Source: Paralvinella palmiformis (lineage: Eukaryota > Annelida > Polychaeta > Terebellida > Alvinellidae). From it: a stretch of 64,000 nt of DNA. Of this stretch, positions 48,126-61,990 are shown piece by piece (position 1 is the first letter of the stretch; every line of letters begins with the position of its first letter). The stretch is taken from positions 378,501 through 442,500 of the forward strand of contig JAODUP010000008.1 of the NCBI GenBank assembly GCA_025642065.1, written 5' to 3'. Below the pieces are notes generated by a model. That model saw only the letters and a program-made list of their open reading frames with translations, had not been told where the DNA came from and did not search any database. A program made the translations under genes and the position numbers.

Positions 48126-50909
48126 GTGAGTAGCCATTTTTATCATTACACGCGCCGATGTGTTGATTTTTATACGCCGGCCGTGACGCGTCCTGTGCGC
48201 CGACGATAAACGACTGTCTCGTCTCCTCCATATTGGTTTCGGCGTCGTCGAGGAAGAATGTTTAATAAAAACGGGTAAATGATGTATTATAAAGCGACGT
48301 GGGCCACGAGAATCATGGGAAATATATTAATTTATGCCGTTTTCTAATGGAACACGTGGTTATTAATAGTCGTCCTAACTGGTTCTGGTTTGATGGGAAT
48401 AATAAGGACAGCGGGGGGGGGGGGGAGTTTATTTGCTAATAGCCCGTCGTGCCGGATGACGTTATTCGTCTCGGGTGCGGACATGCAGGCAGGCAGACGG
48501 ATGGACGAGGAGATGGACAAGCGGGCGGATGACGGTTTAATAGGCGGGTTGGTGGATGGAGAGGTGGACAAATAGACTGTCGGACAGACGTATGGACTGT
48601 TTGGCAGCTGTCTCGGGTGGATGGAGAGATCAGACGAATGACAGACAGGTGGACCGGTAGGTTGGCATAGAGATAACAGATGGATAAACTGACAATCGTA
48701 CGAAGAACTGAAAAGTGACAGACATGTGGATAGACAGATAGACAGATGGACAGATTAACAAACATAAATCACTTGGTGTGCACAGAATGAGAGACTGATT
48801 TCAAATGAAAACAAAACCTTGACTAATGATGGATAAACACCCCTGCAAGTAAGTGCACAGACACACACATGTACATACACAAACACGCTACTGTCTATCC
48901 TGTCTGTGTTATAATACCCATCCCTGTGTGTTGTATATCTTATTATGGTTCGTGTTAGAGACAATCGCATGGATGATGCTGAACCTGTTGTATCCGTTTG
49001 AAACAAACACTGCTAATTGTTACCTTAGTGGTATATCTCTTTGTTTGTATGTTGTCTCTATGTCTGTCTCTGTGCCATTATATCTGTGTTTTGTTCGCGT
49101 GGTTATTGCGTCTCGTGTACGCGGCTTGATTGTTTCTCGAGGATTCTCTTATTGCTTCACCTGTCGTACAAATGTCGTCACGATTACTTGTCACTATACG
49201 CCCGAGTTCCAGGCGAATCATAATCTGTGTGCCGGGCGAAGCGCGATCGAATTGAATCAAATAAGGGCAAAATTTACTTCGATCACGGACACCGTACTGG
49301 GTGTACCCCGTCGCTGTTTATATCAGGAGATAGAACATATGGGTTTGGGGCTGAAAAGCTTTACTGAGTAGTAATTACGTACTAAATAAATCAGAGCTGA
49401 GTTTCTGCTCGACAATCATCCGTCTTCTGCGGGGCGGGCTTGCAAAATTAATGTTTTCTACAAACGTAAATATTGTTACTGCGTGGCTTCACCAAAGCCC
49501 CGGCGGGTTTTCATTGCTGCTCCGGCATGGGCACTCGTCATCAGGCCCGGGCACAAAACAACAACAACGACGGGGGCCACACTTAGAGCAGGTTGAACGA
49601 AATGGCCAATTTATCTCCGCACTTGGGGCCATTTGGCTGAATATTTCATCACAGAGAAAATTACATGGGCTGTTTCCTTTGTTGGCGGTGCGGATTCTTG
49701 GTATCCGTGGTTGCTTGTGTGTGTGTGTGTGTGTGTGTGTGTTGACTGTTAGGTATCAGGTACATTATTCCGTCTGACTCGTATAATGTGCTCCCATCGT
49801 GCCCCTTCATGGAACATGACACGCTCTTTTCCTCAGTCGATGTGGCATACATCCCGCCGTGTACCGTGTATGGATGGCATGAGGGCTCAGCTCGGCTCCT
49901 GTATAATGCATCGTCCCGGTGATTGCTGCCTACTGGAATGTGCCATCCATCTGCCCATCCAACTGTCTGTACTACACACGTCCATTCAAATATCTATCTG
50001 AAGTCTGTCTCTCTGCGTCTTTTTCCCCATCCATCCACCCATCCACACATCCGTCTATCCATCCGTCAAATCCACCTGTCCACCCATTAGTTCATCTTTC
50101 TAGCTTTCTATCTTCAGTCACATTTATCCATCCATCGATCAAATCCATCAGCTCTCATATACTGTCACTCTCCAGTTATACTCCTCCATACATCCATCCA
50201 TGCATCCATCCATCAGTCAATCAGTCTGTCAGTCAACCAGTCATATCAATCAATCTACTAAATCCATCCATCCATCCATGCAGCTAGACTCTATTCACAG
50301 ATCCCTGTGTCCATGTGTCATCTTTTCTAGGTGATAATACACTAACTCTCAGAAGTCAGACTCGTTATTATCTCTAGTGTCACCTCAGTACAACAATAAC
50401 GCATCCCCACTGTCGCATCTGTACTCTGGTTAGTAGCCAGTCGGTAACAAATAGAACTTAGACTGGAAATACTTCACATTATATTATTGTACTTGTTAAA
50501 GAAACACCACGATGACCTCTCTGAGGAAAGGATGATTTCATAATGGTAATTAAGTTGCCAAGTATATATCCACACAGCCCACAAAACCAATACCACGGAG
50601 AGATTTAGGTTTTGTCTTGTTCTTAGTCTTCTTATCAGCGTCATCGTTAATATGACGTACTCAACCTTGACAGCTGTCATCCTTTGTTGCCAAAACCTGC
50701 CACATATTGGCAGATCATCAGTTAATAGTCTGTCGTTCTGTGATCGTGTTGGTGTCGTATTTGGCCGCCTGAAATTTCCAGTTTTGACCATGACTGGTGG
50801 GAATGCCGCATATTAAGGGCTTCGGGCAAAGAGGGCAATTGTCCCGTCTGCGTCTAGTATTTCCTATCCACGTAGAGGCTGTCCTCTCTCTCTCTCTGTC
50901 TCTCTCTTG

Positions 50910-50968
<59 letters not shown>

Positions 50969-51155
50969 AGGAATGCGTCATGTGTGTTGCTTGTCTGGTC
51001 GATTGTATACTGAGTGTTGCGCATACACTTTTGGATCACCATTTAGAAAGCATTATCGACGTCATTTCTTCTCTGTCGAGAAAAAAGATAATTATTCTTA
51101 AGGACCGGTGTTTGTTCCCTGTTGATTGATGATTGGCACGATGAGAAAATGGGAA

Positions 51156-51158
<3 letters not shown>

Positions 51159-51220
<62 letters not shown>

Positions 51221-51280
51221 TGTGTGTGTTGTGTGTCATCATCTCTCTCTCTCTTCTCTCTCTCTCTCTCTCTGTGTTGT

Positions 51281-51311
<31 letters not shown>

Positions 51312-51382
51312 CCCCCCATTTCCCCCCTCTGTGTGTGTGTGTAGTAGTAGTAGTATTAATAGTAGTAGTAGTAGTAGTAGTA
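51159..51382 (+). repeat. CT/TG/TAG compound microsatellite
   Basis: Alternating CT and TG runs followed by TAG trinucleotides. Open frames on both strands here are repeat artefacts. Confidence 0.92.
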
Positions 51383-51721
51383 AAGCACTGGCACAGAGAA
51401 TATGGAATCATTAATTCAAACTCTGGATGATTCATATGTTACATAATCCATAGCAGCGACTTTTCATGCTGAGAGGTGTAATGTCTCCTCTCCATTCCTT
51501 AAGTGGTTGTGTAGCAAAGCCACAAGAAGCAAATCGCCTATAGTCATGTTGTGTGAGAATAACATGTCCAAGATAAAACATGGTCTGTATGGATGTTTGT
51601 TCTGTCTAGAGCAAGTTTATCATTATGTGTAATTAGCTTTGTTTTTAATTGTAAAGTTTTGGTGCGGCAAATAAGTGGTCTCATGATCACACACGCACGC
51701 ACGCACGCACGCACACACAGC

Positions 51722-51757
<36 letters not shown>

Positions 51758-52695
51758 GATCAGTATCAACATTGTTAATGCATGAATAATGGACATTATC
51801 TGTTCAAGTGAAAGGTTGTTTTCAGAAATGTTTCATACATGTACAGTTAGGATAATAAATACTGTGACATGCTGGATAAATGGTAGAGTGGTTCATTACA
51901 ATGCCAAGAGGTCCTCAGTTCAGATCCCTCATGTGCGGAATGACTGACCAATAAATGAGTACGGTCGCTCAAAGAACTCTATTAGGGGGGGATTAATATG
52001 CCTGTAACTACCAGCTAGAATCAGAGTACTGCCAGTGAACTGATGTCGGAGCTGGATCGTACGGATCCATTATCCAGGAAGTGAACTACAAAGTGTAAAA
52101 TCATTTGATTGGCAGTAATGTGGATATGGTTTGGAAGATTGACAGCATCTTGTCAGTATGTGTCAGAAACATCACAAATCATGCTGAAAGGCTATTTTCT
52201 GGTCACCAGTTATGTCACTGATCTTAATGTTAGGCTGAGCCATGCTCTCACTCACTCACTACAGTATTAGGCTAAGCTTTGCTCTCACTCACTCACTACC
52301 ATGTTAGGCTAATCCTACTGATTCACTTACTAACTTACTCACTCACTACTATGTCAGATTAAATCCTATTTACTCATTCATTTAATCTTATAGCGCAATA
52401 AGTAATAATATTTGATTGGCGGCTTATTTTTGAAGAGTCGTAGTTGATAATTGTTGATTAAAGTGAACACCGAGTCATAACAATATTTAAACCGATGTCC
52501 CGGATGTATCAGGTTATAACAGTTGGCTCTTGTATGGTTTACTTTCGAGCTTCATCCAATCAGATCAGTGGTATGGCTAGTATGGCGCACTGGCTTCTGG
52601 GAGTCTGACGGAGGGTCGGTCACAGTTTTATTGAAACAAGACATCTATGTCTTGGCGATACCTCTTTTACATCAGTAACTGGCGCATCTGCATTA

Positions 52696-52746
<51 letters not shown>

Positions 52747-52944
52747 TCTTGACTAGTTGTAAATGTCAACAAGAAGAAAAAGATTGCATCACACTCGCGG
52801 GCCGAGAATCAAGTTATCTGACACTTGCTCTCTATGGAGAGAGATTGTATTTATACTTCTGTAATGAAGCTGGCTGATGGCCTTAGATGTGAGGTGATCC
52901 CTTGTCACTCAAACTTCACATCTTAATCGACCAAGTCAGAGCTC

Positions 52945-52987
<43 letters not shown>

Positions 52988-53423
52988 TTCGGTAACTGTA
53001 GTGCTGGACAATTTAGAAAACAATGTTGTCTTTTCTGTTCTTGTTTATGTTTACATATTAATGTCGTATCTAGAAAATGGTTTGCCAACCTCAGTTCGAT
53101 GTGTTTTCTAAATCAAAATATATCTCCCATCTTTCTCTGTGTGTATGTGTCCGTTCATGAGTATGTGAATGTGTCCCCTTTAAACGCAGTGGCACAGAGA
53201 ATCAGTAACATATAGGATACAACGTCCGGGATGATACAGTGGGGTTTAATTAATTGAAATGACAATTCGTGCTTTAAATGTTGTGTGTGTGCGCGCGCGC
53301 GTGCGTGTGTGTATGTACGCGCGAGCCCCCATACGAGTGCGCGTGTCCGTTCGTGCTCCAGCTGATAATCGATTTTGATCATGCCTCCAGTAATGTCATA
53401 TTTATGTAGTCAACGACGTAGCG

Positions 53424-53426
<3 letters not shown>

Positions 53427-53481
<55 letters not shown>

Positions 53482-53516
53482 TATCTATCTATCTACCTAT
53501 CTATCTATATATATAT
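53427..53516 (+). repeat. CT then CTAT microsatellite
   Basis: CT repeat of about 52 bp grading into CTAT repeats. Confidence 0.92.
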
Positions 53517-54404
53517 CTGTCAGATCGCCCTGTCCAGGTATTACAGCCCTGACATACAGCTCGTCAATGAATCATCGTCCACATGCTATCACTGCGACGA
53601 CGGTGTTTGTCATAATCTAATAGAGTATGGCTCTCACCTTTTAGATGTCGGCTCGGCATTAACGTAGGCCCTCTGGTGACTGACAGCGGCTTTACTCCGG
53701 GAGTCCGCCGAGTATTTCCGGATTGACTAATTCATGATAAGCCGGCGACTTTGATTTGAGACGAACTGTCACGAAGAAGGGCAGTTCGTTTCGAAGGTTT
53801 TTCGCTAAACACCTTCGCCACCAGAATCACGTTCTGGCTGTCGCTGTTCTGCAATAATTTGGTATTGGTTCATTAATCGCCAGAAGGCGTTTGTATGTTT
53901 GTTTGTTTGTTTGTTTTGTTTGTTTGTGTGGCGTATATTCCAAATTTCCACAATTGTCCAAGGTGTGACCACTGCAGATGGTAAACAAAGAACTGACGTG
54001 CTCAGCCAGAAGTAGGAGAGTCGTATTTTCGGAACGATAATGATTGCCCGTGGTGAAACCTGTAATCAGGTTATGTGGTTTATTTACCTTAACCTGTGTG
54101 CCATCTCGTTGAGCTTAATATACGTGTTCCGGTTGTTAATATATGTTGTGCGTCATAGGATGTCTACCCGTTGTCTGTCGCTCTGAGATCAAATGGACAA
54201 AATAGGAATCTTTGTTGTAATCCGAGTAAGGCTGTTCTGTGTCATGTCTGTGTGCGTGCGTGTGTGCGTATGTGTGTGTTTGCGTGTGTGCGGTTGTGTG
54301 TGTGGAGGTTCTATACGGTTCTCTGATATCTGAAACTGTTCAATTCAAGTTGACTCTGAGCTTAGTTGATTATTCTCGGCACTGATCATAATTTGGATAT
54401 ATAT

Positions 54405-54525
54405 GGCCAAGAGGGGACTCCTCCGGGAAACGTATCCGACAAACACAGGTATAAACACGATTCAAGCCCATATCCAGGAGTTTTGCAGCACAGTGCTCAA
54501 CCAACTGTGCCATTAGAAGACCCTC
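54405..54525 (-). mobile_element. tRNA-like SINE, family B, minus-strand copy
   Basis: On the minus strand: AATGGCACAGTTGGTTGAGC, ACTGTGCTGCAAAAC and a B-box region ATGGGCTTGAATCGTG. This matches the family-B head. No clear target duplication noticed. Confidence 0.55.
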
Positions 54526-55621
54526 TTCAGTTCAAGTGGAATTACTGTTAAAAGTTTGGGCATCTCTCTGCTTTTATGTATTGTGGACTGTGGGTATGTC
54601 AATTAAAACTTTCTGGGACATTGAATGGCTTAATCTATGCTTATGTTTTGTTAAATTTCATTCACCCACCCATCCATCCATCCATCCATCCATCACCATG
54701 GTTACCTGTCTGTTCTTATACGTTTTTATATACCTTATAATAGTTTTCACTGTACAATACCCATAAATAGTTCCTCCTTATACATCATTAAGGGTGCATC
54801 ATTAAATCTATATTATTATTATTATTATTATGCATGTATTAATTTATTTATTACAATACTCAATAAAACATCATAATTTTGCAGTGAACACATAACCATT
54901 ATAAATTGACTAATCTAGACAAAGGGTTTCCCGTATTAATAGTTCCTCGTACAGTACTAATTTACCTGTCTGTGAAATGAAGGTGGTACTATCGAATGTG
55001 AGAAACCTCCAAAATGGCTTGTTTTCCAAGTCAAGGTATGACATTTTGGGGATTACCGTGGTAGTGATTTGTCACTTTTATGAAGTGCGAAAGTACAGCA
55101 CTTCTATTACAAAGTACACGTGTCTGGATCTATGAGACCGAGCCAAGACTTACGTAACGACAACACATCACTTCCAAATGGCTTCTACTCAGCTCTGAAG
55201 CACCGTTTTATGAAGGCATTACGACAAAGTTTGATAAAACTTGGACGAGCTTACGTCACAAAGCTGGGATATAACGCCGACACAGGAGCAGACCCGTTTG
55301 CGAGGTGGGAGGGGTGGGTTGGGTAAACCAGGAGAGAGGAAGAGAAAAATCACGCACGTGCCACACCAAGACAACTAGCGAGCCATTAAAACACACAAGA
55401 AATCACAAACGGGACACAAATCTACGTAATGGCTCACGCCTCAGACGGACGGGACAATCGTCTGGATACAAATAGTACCCTTTATTGGGTCACGTAGATT
55501 TACTCTATACCTGCTTCCTCCCGCCACTAACACCCCACCCCCCTCCCCACCCCACCCAACCAACCCCTCCCGCTTTATTATCGCTCATCTGAATCGGCCA
55601 TTTCATTTCGAATGAGGAAGT

Positions 55622-55653
<32 letters not shown>

Positions 55654-56011
55654 AATATTCTCCCTTATTTCTATAAGAGATTTGTCAGTTCTGTCACACT
55701 ACTGTCTCCATACAGCCATCGCAATTACCGGCGGCCTTTCTCCCAGTCCACATCCTGGCAATTTGACGTCTCCTCCGAGAGCCATTGGCCATTTTAGATG
55801 GTGCTGCCATCTAGGTGGCGTGGGCTGCCACTGGTAAGGGGAAACATCACCGTCCTAACTGTGGTCTCTCTGATATGGAATGGCATGGATCAAACGTAAT
55901 CCATGTCTTTTGGCAGAATGCTTAACCGAGTCATAGTATCCTTATTCTTGGTGATAAACACGGCCAAATATAGCTTGTTCGGGATAGGGAGCCTGCTACT
56001 GTACATGGTCT

Positions 56012-56044
56012 CGTGTGTGTGTGTGTGTGCCCCCCCTCTCTCTC

Positions 56045-56129
<85 letters not shown>
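56012..56129 (+). repeat. TG/CT/AT/TG compound microsatellite
   Basis: Four successive dinucleotide tracts in about 118 bp, ending in a TG run of about 40 bp. Confidence 0.92.
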
Positions 56130-56133
<4 letters not shown>

Positions 56134-56562
56134 CGTGTAGGGGTATGGAGACAGAAAGAGAGAGAGAGAGATGGGTTAGACGTCAGGAGTAAATACTCAT
56201 ATCTTCCGGCAATTCACCAGGGTACTGAATAAAAAATAGTTACTTATATGGTCTGGTTGGTTTTATAGCCCTATGCATGTATATGTGTGACACCTCCACG
56301 TGTGTTTGCCTGTCCACTCGTGTATTATAGCTTTCTTTATGTCCATGTACAGACCTTCCACACATGTGTACACCATACATATGTACATCATGTACATATG
56401 CCTGACTATGACCACCTTTACCAAACAGAACTGAAATTCACACTTGTATCCTGGCATACTACTGGGATGACCGGAGCACTTTGGAAGACACGAACTTATC
56501 AATATGACTATAACCTATCAGCATGTCAACTGACTGTTGATTCCCATATTACCCCCCCCCCA

Positions 56563-56601
<39 letters not shown>

Positions 56602-57470
56602 ACATCAGGCCAGCCATCCGTGAGAAGAATACCAATTCAGTGATCTACGAATAAACTGAGAAATGATAAATGTTTCGGTCTGGGACAGTCTACTGGCATC
56701 TGGTACTATTGAGGATATACATCTCCGGTACATCATTGGTTAATGGATGAGAAAATTAACTCGGCCTGTAACTGTGGATGTTACGTTTTTAACATCGTCA
56801 TTGCCGATATTCTACCTGCCCGTTGGCGAGCTGAGTAGCCTTAGAGCTGATGCTACTCGAAGTTGGGTCAGTATAAGGGTTAGCCATTATAAGGTTTATT
56901 TATCGGAGCTGGAATGGCTTACTAGCCAAAAAGATAAGGAACAAAAAAAAAAAACGTTTAGCCATTATATACCAAACGCCGAATCACTGTATACCGGAAG
57001 CGTTATAGCTAAACTAGCTAAAAGCTTAGCCGTTAGTTGACATGGTTTGTGACTTAGTTTATGATCCTAAGAGAGGTGGTACTTAAAGAGTGGTGCTAGG
57101 TTCTCTCTTATAAGGAGTACTTGGTGGGGAGTTTGAAAAAAAAGCCTGAGTTATTGTACTCATTGAACAAACACCTGCTCAGTTGCTGGTTGACTGGTGG
57201 ATGGCTTAGAATTGACAGAGCCTTAGATGTTTCTTATACAAAACACTGGTCTATGTTTGATCATATATGTATATATATACATGTATAGGTGTATAGCTGA
57301 TATGTGCTTTTAATGGTACAGAGATATTTAGTAGATGTCTATTTCTTATCTCTGTGCTAATTGATTATTGTTCTAGATTGTTCCAGACTCTCTCCTATCA
57401 GTCGAGTTCAGTTGAGTTCTCCAGCCTCAGCGCAGGCTAATGCGGGGTCATTTGGCCGGGGGGGGGGGGG

Positions 57471-57572
57471 GGACACATCCCACAAACACGAGGATGAGCC
57501 AGACTCGAACCCACAACCTGAACGTTTCCGGTGCAGTGCTGTAATCGCCGCACCATCGGAATATCCATAATC
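57471..57572 (-). mobile_element. tRNA-like SINE, family B, minus-strand copy
   Basis: On the minus strand: GATGGTGCGGCGATTACAGC, GTTGTGGGTTCGAGTCTGG (intact B-box) and CGTGTTTGTGGGATGTGTCC. It abuts a run of G's at 57457-57471. Confidence 0.65.
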
Positions 57573-57727
57573 TCCTACTGTTAATGTTATGGTTTAAATG
57601 TCAGCTAATTGTCACACAGACACCAACTGTTATTCCAGGAATGTGAGTAAATTATTATTTTGTCATGCTAAGTGTGTGTGACGTCCAGCATCTGGAGAGA
57701 AGGGGGGAGGGTGGTGGTACGCTCCTA

Positions 57728-57760
<33 letters not shown>

Positions 57761-58135
57761 TATAAAACTTCTATAACGCCAATATCCTCGAAAAGAATCG
57801 AGCTCAGTGGCGCACCTAGTGCACGGGTTGGGCAAACTCATAGTCCGGGTACGATGCAAAGTTCATCAACAAGAAAACGTAGGAAGGGTAAGCGAGTCTG
57901 TAAAGAAACGATGCTATTCGATGAGTTAAACATGTGCAGGGAGTGAATTCCAAAGAGTAGGGACAGCAACTGAAAACGCACGAGTCCCAGTATGAGTTTT
58001 AACCCTGGGAACAAACAACAACAAGTGAAAACCGGATGAACGGGGTTCATGTTATGATTAATTAAATGGCCATGTTATGATTAATTGTACAATTCGTCTT
58101 TTTCTATTGATGCTTATTATTTGATGTTGACGGTT

Positions 58136-58314
58136 GTTGTTGCTGCTGTTGCTGTTTTATTGGCCGCTTTTGTCCACATGGGCTAAGCAACTTCCAAAAT
58201 AATGAGTCTAAGTGAAAGATGAAACACCTTTCAAACATAGCCTAGCAATGATTTGAACCCAGATGGTCGAGATTTGTGGTCAGTTGCATTAGCTGTTAGA
58301 CTTTGGAATCACCC
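58136..58314 (-). mobile_element. tRNA-derived SINE, family A, diverged copy 6
   Basis: Minus-strand copy with many substitutions. The body (GGCCGCTTTTGTCCACATGG) and tRNA-like head (GATTTGAACCCAGATGGT) are visible. Flanks share TTGATGTTGA-x-GGTT (58121-58135 and 58315-58329, one mismatch). Confidence 0.68.
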
Positions 58315-58958
58315 TTGATGTTGATGGTTTTGATGTTGTTATTGTTGTTGTTGTTGTTGTTGATGATGATGATGATAAGGATGATCATCATTATCATAAT
58401 AATCATCTCCAGCACCACCATCATCATCATCGTTATGTCGTCATTAGCTCATTAATCAATTAGGTAATTAGTCTAAATTTTAGCGATAATGTTAATTGGC
58501 CATTTAGTATAAAAACATCATGTCACCATTGTGATTATCATTAGTACAGATACTGATATAGTTGATTACATTATGATTGATAGCTCATAATAGTTATTGG
58601 TCAACACATTGTTACTGGCTATTGTCATTAATAACTTATAATGTCTACTGTCAGCCGATTTAGATAATAAAAGCCATCAGATGTGTGGAGAGAAAACATA
58701 TTATTACTAAACTCCATTACTTAATAAACCTAGATATATTAATACAAAATCATTGTGTGTGTGTGTGCCCCCGCGCGTACGTGCGTGGATACGCGTTCGT
58801 GAGTGCACAATTTGGTTGGGATTTTATTCAGATTTAACTGAACATAATAATTGATTCTATAATGATTGGCATTGAACTAATTACTTTATTTAATCTGTCG
58901 GTTTGTGTGTCCAAAAATGGAGTACATTTAATTAATATCTAATATAGATAAATTATTA

Positions 58959-59123
58959 GCGCCTCCGTGGTATAGTTGGTAGCGTGTTGGACAACAGTTC
59001 GAATCTCGGCGTGGGCATATCTGAAGGTTGTTTCATCTTTCACTTCGCTTCATTACCTTTGGAGGTCACTCGCTCTATTTAGCCTACCACGTGCCGCAAA
59101 ACATCATCAACATCATCATCATC
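58959..59123 (+). mobile_element. tRNA-derived SINE, family A, copy 7 with internal deletion
   Basis: 165 bp flanked by a perfect 13-bp repeat AGATAAATTATTA (58946-58958 and 59124-59136). Compared with copy 1 it lacks part of the anticodon-arm region between GTTGGACAACA and GTTCGAATCTC and a few bases near the 3' end. The ATC tail is expanded. Confidence 0.88.
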
Positions 59124-59972
59124 AGATAAATTATTAACTATTTTTATGAAGAATTTCCTCAGCACACACGTTTCCACAAATTTTTGTTGTAGAACTGAAA
59201 CAGACAACTGTTTTAACCTATCTTAATATTACTATTCCTGTCATTATCGTGATCATTAATATGTTTTATATATTTGTGGTAAAAACTCTGAACTCTCAGG
59301 TAGATTAATAATTAACATCAATCAAATAAGTGTTTTATGTTTTTGTGTGTGACTCTTGACTCCTAGTTATATATTTATGGTTACCCAGGGGTTCTTTAAA
59401 AATGTACAATAAACTTTATAAACATTCTTTGCACTGATTTAAATCAAACAACTCTGTTATAAAGTAAGTGATTGATTGATTGACTGGTGCTAGATTAAAA
59501 AGTAATGTATAGTTATACATGATACATTGACATTTTGATCAATTGGTGTCTTCTACCACTGAAGCATTACACATCCAGTGTAAGTCATTAGAGAAGCTTC
59601 GGTTGTCTAGGTGGTCAAATATTAATGTCTGCTCTTGGTTTATGGTTTGGCCGAGAGGGGGCAGTACCTTAAATGACTGGATTGATTTTGTTACATCAAT
59701 GACTAATTAGAATTGAAGCTTAAAACTGTCAGATTATTGCTACCATCATGATGTTAGTCCGTGTAGATTATGGCACCTAGATACTGTATGATGACAGATG
59801 ACAACCTGTAGACTCAACAGCCTGTCTCTCCTCGACTGTATACTGAGTGCTCTGGTAGCCAATTGATAGATGTACCTTAGGGTTTTAACTTTGGTTAGAA
59901 CTGTTCTTCATATGCAACACCAAGCTACTGGCTCAGATGTTAGCAGTACTGACAGCTGGAACATGGCAAGGA

Positions 59973-59975
<3 letters not shown>

Positions 59976-60035
<60 letters not shown>

Positions 60036-60218
60036 TGTGTGTGCACGTGCGGGCGTGAGTCTGGTAGAAAATGGTCTACAAAATCACTATTTTTAAATAT
60101 ATCTTCATGCTTTAGTATATATATATATATATATATATACAGTGCTCTCCCATCATGACATCATCATGATAAAATAACCACCGTACCTACTGCCATCATT
60201 TACCGTACAGTGAAATAC

Positions 60219-60272
<54 letters not shown>
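59976..60272 (+). repeat. CT, AT and AC microsatellite cluster
   Basis: CT run 59976-60031, AT run about 60115-60139 and AC run 60220-60272, with unique spacers between. Confidence 0.9.
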
Positions 60273-60275
<3 letters not shown>

Positions 60276-60664
60276 CTATCTGGTGTGATCCCTCAATATG
60301 AAGTAACGTCCACATTCATCTAGTAAACGATTAGTAGTTAGTACCCTTCTATTTTGTCGTCAGTCAACCCAATTTGCTGTCATCTGATTGGCCCAAAACT
60401 TATCATCATCATCCCATTATTTAATTAGCTAATGAGAACAAATTACGGAGACAAATTTGAGGCGCACTCAGTGATTTACAGGCTAAATACATTTATGTCA
60501 ATTAATCTATTTGTTATCAATTGCCGTTAGTGTTTTTGTGCAGCTAAATAAATGGCTTTCGAAAATGATTAGTTCTTAGGAAAACGATCTTTCTTGATTT
60601 AATAAAATGGCAGACTTTTTGTTATCTAAATATAAGTCATGTTAATAGTTACTAGCATTTTTAG

Positions 60665-60666
<2 letters not shown>

Positions 60667-60706
<40 letters not shown>

Positions 60707-60803
60707 CACACACGCACACACGCACACACACACATGCACACACGCACACACACACATACACACACACCACTCACACATGCACACACACACACACACACAC
60801 ACA
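60667..60803 (+). repeat. CT then AC microsatellite
   Basis: CT run to about 60703, then AC repeats with GCAC and CACTC interruptions. Confidence 0.92.
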
Positions 60804-61990
60804 AGGCAAGTATGACTGTTTAGTGGGTGTCATTAATTAAGTATGATGTAAGTGTACATGGACAACAGTCAAGTTGACAACATTTAGTAGAAAAAAATAA
60901 ATTATTGTTCACTTTCACCAAAAGCCGGTGACTTTTAAACGGCCATAAACTGGTCATCATATCCATACATCATAGTTGATAGAATTTAGAAACTTAAGTC
61001 ATATAAGTAGACGAAGGTTACTTGTGAGACCGATCCTGAGGAGTCTGTTACATGATGGTGTTTAGATGTCTGTTCTCACATTTAAACAAAGGACTATGGC
61101 ACATAAGGACGCTTTACGGAAGTTTATTACTGAATCATTAGCAGCCGGGAAAGTACCTGTTCTCATCTTTAAAGTCTTGTTACTGTTTAATTAACAGTCA
61201 GTTAAAAGATGTGTAAATCAGCTTGTTTATTGACACCCTCAAATGACTGGGTTATCTGAATATCGTCGGTGAAGCTAGCTGAAAATAATACCAATATGTA
61301 CCATACTCAGGGTACCTAAGGAACACTCTATTGTCTGTATATTGATCAAATGTGTTATCTTCATGTGATAAGGACAGTAGGACATTTGGGTAAGATGGTA
61401 TTGTTTTATTAGCAGCAGAAGCGTCATACTTTTTGTGGTGGCTGTTTGACAACAAATTAATTGGATCCAGATCTTGAGTTGGTTGTCCCCCGTTATCCGG
61501 AGTTTAATCAGTCGGTCTACAAAGATGTAAAAAATATATCCCGATACAATTAGGTTAATTAGAGTCGTTATCTGGTTAATTGTTATATTATATCATCTGA
61601 CCTAATTGTGTTAATATCGATCATAATTCGCTCATCGTACGAATGATCTCTGTTACCAGTATCCACACCAAGTTTGGACATTAGTATAATCGTTTGTCTG
61701 TCGATAATGGAGAACATTATAAGTAGACTTTATCATTTTCGGTATCCGTACTGACCAGACAGTGATATTGATCCCTGTATTACTACCAATCCGTCTCACC
61801 CCCCCCCCCCTCAGTTTATGTCAGTCTGTTGTCCGTCTGCTGTATAAATGACTAGTTTGTTTCTGTTGATTCTAATCTATTGGTTTATCACCTTCTGTAG
61901 ACGATGGGCGGATGTTTCGGGTTGGGGGGGAGGGGGGAAGGGGTTATTTAGAGATATTCCGTTTCCTATCACTGACCGCATAGTGAGCTA

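Noticed and set aside
48853..49371. 172-codon open frame
   Set aside because: Low-complexity Cys/Leu/Val-rich, partly from TG repeats, no family recognised.
50967..51129. Candidate exon after the CT-rich acceptor at about 50970
   Set aside because: The open frame after TTCAG does not resemble the CH domain continuation, and the long CT tract is a microsatellite rather than a genuine polypyrimidine tract.
56747..57040. 97-codon open frame in intron 9
   Set aside because: No recognised domain; the DNA is rich in repeated TTAGCC/AGCTAA words, suggesting degraded repeats.
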